This document shows, one piece after another, positions 14,561 through 18,402 of a DNA stretch of 18,402 nucleotides. How positions within the stretch are numbered: the stretch's first letter is position 1; each line of letters begins with the position of its first letter. The notes below the pieces were generated by a model. It had not been told where the DNA came from, made no database searches, and was given only the letters and a program-made list of their open reading frames with translations. Both the position numbers and the translations under genes were made by a program. The stretch comes from TMED69 sp964642505 (GTDB lineage Bacteria; Pseudomonadota; Gammaproteobacteria; Ga0077536), in contig CAZXQY010000052.1 of assembly GCA_964642505.1 (NCBI GenBank), positions 1-18,402 on the forward strand, written 5' to 3'.

Positions 14561-17389
14561 ATGGATTCGCCTTTTCCCTTAACAGGAGAAAATCTGGAAT
14601 ACATAGAAAAAATCTATGACCTATTTCTAGAAGACCCTGCCAATGTATCAGACGAATGGAAAAAGTATTTTGAAGAAACCGGTTTGGGTTCAGGACAATC
14701 TATAACCCATAAGTCGCATCGCTCAGCAGAAGCAATGATGATTGCACATGCTAAATCCAAAGGAGATAATCGTGCTGAGCCTTCGTCAACTCCCGTCGAC
14801 TCTGTTAAACAAGTAGCTGTTTTACAGTTGATCAACGCTTACCGATTTAGAGGCCACCGGAATGCCAACCTAGATCCGTTGATCCAATATGACAGGCCTG
14901 AAGTACCTGAGCTTAACCCGAAATTCCATGGTCTGTCAGATGGAGATCTAAAGAAAGTGTTTAACACAGGATCGTTACAGGGAATAGAAGACGCTACCCT
15001 ACAAGAGATTCTCCAAATCGTTAAAAACACCTATTGCCAGAACGTCGGTGCGGAGTACATGCACATAGTAGAAACAGCAGAAAAAAGGTGGATACAACAG
15101 CGACTCGAGCCTAACAAAGGGTTTGCTTTAGACAATGAGCGACGAAAACAACTGCTTCGATGTGTATTGGCCGCCGGCTCACTGGAACGGTATCTACACA
15201 AAAAATACGTAGGCCAAAAACGATTTTCGCTTGAAGGAGGAGAAAGTACGATTGCTCTGCTCGACACGGTAGTCGAGGAGTGCGGAAGACACGGGGTAAA
15301 AGAATGCGTTGTTGGTATGGCGCATAGAGGACGTCTCAATGTGCTTGTTAACATTATTGGTAAGCATCCCTCCGATTTATTTGACGAGTTTGAAGGCAAG
15401 GGGCGACCGGAGAATCACTCGGGCGATGTAAAATATCACTTAGGTTACTCTTCTGATATCCAAACTCCGGCCGGCCCAGTACATCTTACGTTAGCATTTA
15501 ATCCCTCTCATCTTGAAATAATCGACCCTGTAGTCGAAGGATCTGTACGAGCAAGGCAAGATAGGAGGCGTGACTCGTCCAGAAACGAAGTCCTTCCGTT
15601 ACTACTGCACGGCGACGCCGCTTTTGCTGGACAAGGGGTGGTGATGGAAACCTTCAACTTGTCTCAAACAAGGGGTTATTCCACTGGTGGAACGTTGCAC
15701 GTGATAATAAACAACCAAATAGGCTTTACAACAAGCGATCCCCTAGACTCAAGATCGACTCTCTATTGCACCGATGTAGCCAAAATGATTCAGGCACCTA
15801 TTTTTCATGTAAATGCCGACGACCCTGACGCCGTAGCCAATGTCGCTAAAATAGCGTTGGATTTCCGAATGAAATTCAACAAAGACGTTATAGTGGACCT
15901 AATTTGCTACCGAAAACATGGTCATAGCGAGACCGACGAACCAGCTACCACCCAACCAATAATGTATAAAAGGATTAGGAACCACCCGGGCACGGAGGCA
16001 ATCTACACTGAGAAGTTAGTACAAGAAGGTATTCTAAAAGAAAAAGACGCAAGTAAGATGACGGAACAATACATCCTCGCGCTAGAAAACAATCAAGTAG
16101 TATCCCGACCGTATGCTGAAGTTTTAGACAACACTGCCATAAATTACTTCTTACCATTTTTGGGCACTGGCTGGGAAGCTAACCATAACAGCGCTATTTC
16201 GACAGAGACAGTAGCCAGATTGGGCCAGTCTTTTACTAACGTACCTAACAAGTTCGAGTTACACCGACAGGCGAAACGCGTCCTTAAGGATCGAAAATCA
16301 ATGTCTATTGGGAGAACTCCATGCGACTGGGGTTTTGCTGAGACGCTCGCCTACGCTTCGCTGTTAGCCGACGGTTGCCCGGTACGTATTTCTGGGCAAG
16401 ATTGTGGCCGTGGCACTTTTTCTCATCGGCACGCAGTGCTGAACGATCAGCGAACAGGAGAACCTTATCTGCCTTTGCAAAACATTGCGAAAGACCAAGC
16501 TGATTTTCTAGTTATCAATTCCACTCTTTCCGAAGAAGCTGTACTAGCATTCGAGTTCGGTTATGCAGCAGCGGAACCGAACGCCCTTGTAATCTGGGAG
16601 GCTCAATTCGGCGATTTCGCAAACGGAGCACAGGTTGTAATAGATCAGTTCATCGCCTCATCGGAAGAAAAATGGGATAGATATTGCGGATTAGTTTTAT
16701 TTCTTCCTCATGGATATGATGGGCAAGGCCCGGAGCACTCTTCTGCGAGGCTAGAACGATTCCTGCAGCTTTGTGCTGAAGACAATATGCAAGTTTGTTA
16801 TCCAACTACTCCGGCACAACTTTTCCATATGCTGCGCAGGCAAATATTACGGCCTTACAGAAAGCCTCTGATTGTAATGAGCCCAAAAAGTCTTTTAAGG
16901 AAGGCTATATCTTTTTCCTCTTTAGAAGAATTTACCGCGGGGAAATTTCTTCCAGTGATAGATGAAAATGATAAAATTTCAAAAGGCAGCGTAAAGAAAA
17001 TAATTCTCTGTTCAGGGAAGATCTACTTCGATCTCTACGAAGCTCGAGCCCAATATGGGGTGGAAAATTGCGCCATCATTAGGTTGGAACAATTTCACCC
17101 TTTCCCGAAAAAGTATCTGGAGAGTGTTCTCGATCAATACACAGAGGCCGAAGAATTAGTTTGGGTTCAAGAAGAACCTAGAAATCAGGGGGCTTGGTCT
17201 TATCTTCTTTCGCGCAGGCACTTAGGAGGCAGTTTCGATGAGTCTAAACCTTTAAAGTGCGTCGCCAGACCCTATTCCTCCTCCCCGGCTGTCGGCTACC
17301 TTTCTATGCACGACGAACAACAAAAGACGATAATTGCCGAAGCCTTAGACTTAAATAAAGCGGAAACATTCGACCGAAAAAGTGCATAA
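14561..17389 (+). CDS. sucA: 2-oxoglutarate dehydrogenase E1 component
   Basis: 942 residues, close to the 933 of the E. coli enzyme. The N-terminal 'ENLEYIEKIYDLFLEDPANVSDEWKKYF' helix is the part that docks on E2. GMAHRGRLNVL with H255, 'FNPSHLEIIDPVVEGSVRARQDRR', 'LLHGDAAFAGQG' with D352 and 'INNQIGFTTSDP' form the thiamine diphosphate and magnesium site; 'QDCGRGTFSHRHAVL' and 'HGYDGQGPEHSSARLERFLQL' belong to the second transketolase-like domain. The enzyme decarboxylates 2-oxoglutarate and transfers the succinyl group to lipoyl-E2. The ribosome site GAAGGT is 8 bases before the ATG. sucB follows after 34 bases. Unlike the common gammaproteobacterial order there is no sdhB directly upstream; the neighbour is divergent mdh. 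Confidence 0.97.
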   Translation: MDSPFPLTGENLEYIEKIYDLFLEDPANVSDEWKKYFEETGLGSGQSITHKSHRSAEAMMIAHAKSKGDNRAEPSSTPVDSVKQVAVLQLINAYRFRGHRNANLDPLIQYDRPEVPELNPKFHGLSDGDLKKVFNTGSLQGIEDATLQEILQIVKNTYCQNVGAEYMHIVETAEKRWIQQRLEPNKGFALDNERRKQLLRCVLAAGSLERYLHKKYVGQKRFSLEGGESTIALLDTVVEECGRHGVKECVVGMAHRGRLNVLVNIIGKHPSDLFDEFEGKGRPENHSGDVKYHLGYSSDIQTPAGPVHLTLAFNPSHLEIIDPVVEGSVRARQDRRRDSSRNEVLPLLLHGDAAFAGQGVVMETFNLSQTRGYSTGGTLHVIINNQIGFTTSDPLDSRSTLYCTDVAKMIQAPIFHVNADDPDAVANVAKIALDFRMKFNKDVIVDLICYRKHGHSETDEPATTQPIMYKRIRNHPGTEAIYTEKLVQEGILKEKDASKMTEQYILALENNQVVSRPYAEVLDNTAINYFLPFLGTGWEANHNSAISTETVARLGQSFTNVPNKFELHRQAKRVLKDRKSMSIGRTPCDWGFAETLAYASLLADGCPVRISGQDCGRGTFSHRHAVLNDQRTGEPYLPLQNIAKDQADFLVINSTLSEEAVLAFEFGYAAAEPNALVIWEAQFGDFANGAQVVIDQFIASSEEKWDRYCGLVLFLPHGYDGQGPEHSSARLERFLQLCAEDNMQVCYPTTPAQLFHMLRRQILRPYRKPLIVMSPKSLLRKAISFSSLEEFTAGKFLPVIDENDKISKGSVKKIILCSGKIYFDLYEARAQYGVENCAIIRLEQFHPFPKKYLESVLDQYTEAEELVWVQEEPRNQGAWSYLLSRRHLGGSFDESKPLKCVARPYSSSPAVGYLSMHDEQQKTIIAEALDLNKAETFDRKSA

Positions 17390-17412
17390 ACGTAGGTGTT
17401 AAAAAATCGAAT

Positions 17413-17417
17413 AGGAG
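17413..17417 (+). promoter_or_regulatory. Ribosome binding site of sucB
   Basis: AGGAG 6 bases before ATG 17424, the strongest ribosome site in the window, consistent with high expression of E2 from the sucAB message. Confidence 0.5.
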
Positions 17418-17423
17418 ATTGAG

Positions 17424-18402
17424 ATGCTGGTTGAAATAAAAGTTCCAGATTTAGCTGAATCCGTCCCAGACGCGACCTGTCTGGAGTGGTACAAAACAGA
17501 GGGAGATTATGTTCGTGAAGGAGAAAGTCTAATAGACTTGGAAACCGACAAAGTTACTCTAGAAATCGTAGCTCCAAACGACGGCTTACTAGCATCTATA
17601 ATTAAAAAGGAAGGTGACTTAGTTTTAACAGGCGATACCCTAGGCACCTTAGACACCGAAGGAATCGAGAAGCCCGCACCTCAAGTTCAAAAGAAAGAAA
17701 TGGACTCCGATCCAACCACTAGTGACAACCATTCAGATACGCTACTAAGAAAGGCTGGCCCCGCGGCGAGAAAACTTATAATGGAGAATGAATTAGATCC
17801 TAAACTCGTCAAAGGTACTGGTAAGAACGAACGAATAACAAAAGATGACGTCCTTTCGTTTCTTGATGAAACTAGAAGCAACTCAAAATCTGAAAATGAC
17901 AATGTTGGAATAACAAGCACTAGACTAGAGAAGAGAGTTCCTTTGACACGACTGCGAAAACGTGTTGCCGAAAAACTGTTGTCTGCTCAAAAGCAAAACG
18001 CGTTACTTACGACTTTCAATGAAGTCGATATGGCAGCGGTCCGCAACCTTCGTATCCAACATAAAGACGAATTTTTAGAAAAACATCAAACAAAATTGGG
18101 ATTTATGTCATTTTTTGTTAAAGCCGTAGTCGAATCTTTAAAAAATTTTCCCGTGGTCAACGCCTCTATTGATGGAGAAGACGTTATTTATCACAACTAC
18201 TTTGATATAGGTGTAGCTGTTGGAGGTGGTAAAGGGTTAGTTGTGCCAATAATAAAAGACGCTAATTTGCTTTCCTTTGGGCAGATAGAAAAAACTATAA
18301 AACAATTCGGTGAAAAGGCTCAGACCGGAAAACTTACAGTTGAAGAACTAACTGGGGGGACGTTCACCATTAGCAATGGCGGCGTTTATGGCTCTTTAGT
18401 CT
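17424..18402 (+). CDS. sucB: Dihydrolipoyllysine-residue succinyltransferase (E2 of 2-oxoglutarate dehydrogenase), 5' part
   Basis: The window ends after about 326 codons; the C-terminus is missing. One N-terminal lipoyl domain carries the lipoylated lysine K43 in LETDKVTLEI. After a short charged linker, a peripheral-subunit-binding domain at about 107-148 (GPAARKLIMENELDPKLVKGTGKNERITKDDVLSFL) binds E1/E3, and the catalytic acyltransferase domain starts near 'EKRVPLTRLRKRVAEKLLSAQ'. 'FNEVDMAAV', 'FFVKAVVESLKNFPVVNASIDG' and 'GVAVGGGKGLVVPIIKDA' are typical of SucB. The active-site histidine would lie beyond the end. A single lipoyl domain is normal for SucB. It forms the cubic core that makes succinyl-CoA. 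Confidence 0.96.
   Translation, partial: MLVEIKVPDLAESVPDATCLEWYKTEGDYVREGESLIDLETDKVTLEIVAPNDGLLASIIKKEGDLVLTGDTLGTLDTEGIEKPAPQVQKKEMDSDPTTSDNHSDTLLRKAGPAARKLIMENELDPKLVKGTGKNERITKDDVLSFLDETRSNSKSENDNVGITSTRLEKRVPLTRLRKRVAEKLLSAQKQNALLTTFNEVDMAAVRNLRIQHKDEFLEKHQTKLGFMSFFVKAVVESLKNFPVVNASIDGEDVIYHNYFDIGVAVGGGKGLVVPIIKDANLLSFGQIEKTIKQFGEKAQTGKLTVEELTGGTFTISNGGVYGSLV

Noticed and set aside
1..18402. CRISPR arrays, insertion sequences, integrases, tRNA or rRNA genes
   Set aside because: Scanned by eye on both strands; no regularly spaced repeats, transposase-like proteins, or cloverleaf or rRNA segments were recognised.

Overview
The window looks like a piece of a chromosome from a Gram-negative proteobacterium, most likely a gammaproteobacterium. 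This rests on an RppH with the gammaproteobacterial layout, a 324-residue NAD-type malate dehydrogenase, a sucA-sucB pair with normal spacing, many Sec-type signal peptides and a moderately low GC content (judged by eye). It resembles marine or symbiotic hydrocarbon oxidisers, but the species cannot be fixed from the sequence alone.

Left part (1-1419): the last 60 codons of a molybdopterin-binding hydroxylase subunit, then a complete cytochrome P450. A gap of about 490 bases with a candidate promoter leads into the central block (1911-7965). This is a tightly packed seven-gene set on the plus strand: the three subunits of a copper membrane monooxygenase (CuMMO; pmoC-pmoA-pmoB order), a signal-peptide protein with one C-terminal membrane helix whose predicted mature chain begins His-Gly-Gly, a membrane-anchored multicopper oxidase, a secreted cupredoxin with a His-rich segment, and a small DUF6122-type membrane protein. 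All copper ligands known from methane monooxygenase (the PmoB His site, and the PmoC Asp/His/His and Asn/His/His sites) are present, so the enzyme is probably active. Its PmoA departs from methanotroph PmoA in places, so a substrate such as a short alkane is at least as likely as methane.

Middle (8366-11557): an exported DUF1329 protein, often found with hydrophobic-substrate catabolism, and a Baeyer-Villiger-type flavin monooxygenase that lacks the usual histidine of the family fingerprint. With the P450 and the molybdenum hydroxylase on the far side, the CuMMO sits among oxidative enzymes that could act on hydrocarbons, alcohols or ketones. That linkage is inference from position.

Right part (11707-18402): core metabolism. 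On the minus strand lie mdh, rppH and a beta-hydroxyacid dehydrogenase; divergently on the plus strand lie sucA (2-oxoglutarate dehydrogenase E1) and sucB (E2, cut by the window end). The junction at about 11558-11706, between convergent genes, separates accessory oxidation genes from housekeeping genes. I see no tRNA, rRNA, CRISPR, insertion sequence or integrase.

The most interesting element is the seven-gene copper block: a CuMMO genetically fused, through stop-start overlaps and very short gaps, to a complete extracytoplasmic copper redox set (type C two-domain multicopper oxidase, cupredoxin with an apparent axial leucine, and a His-Gly-Gly copper-protein candidate).
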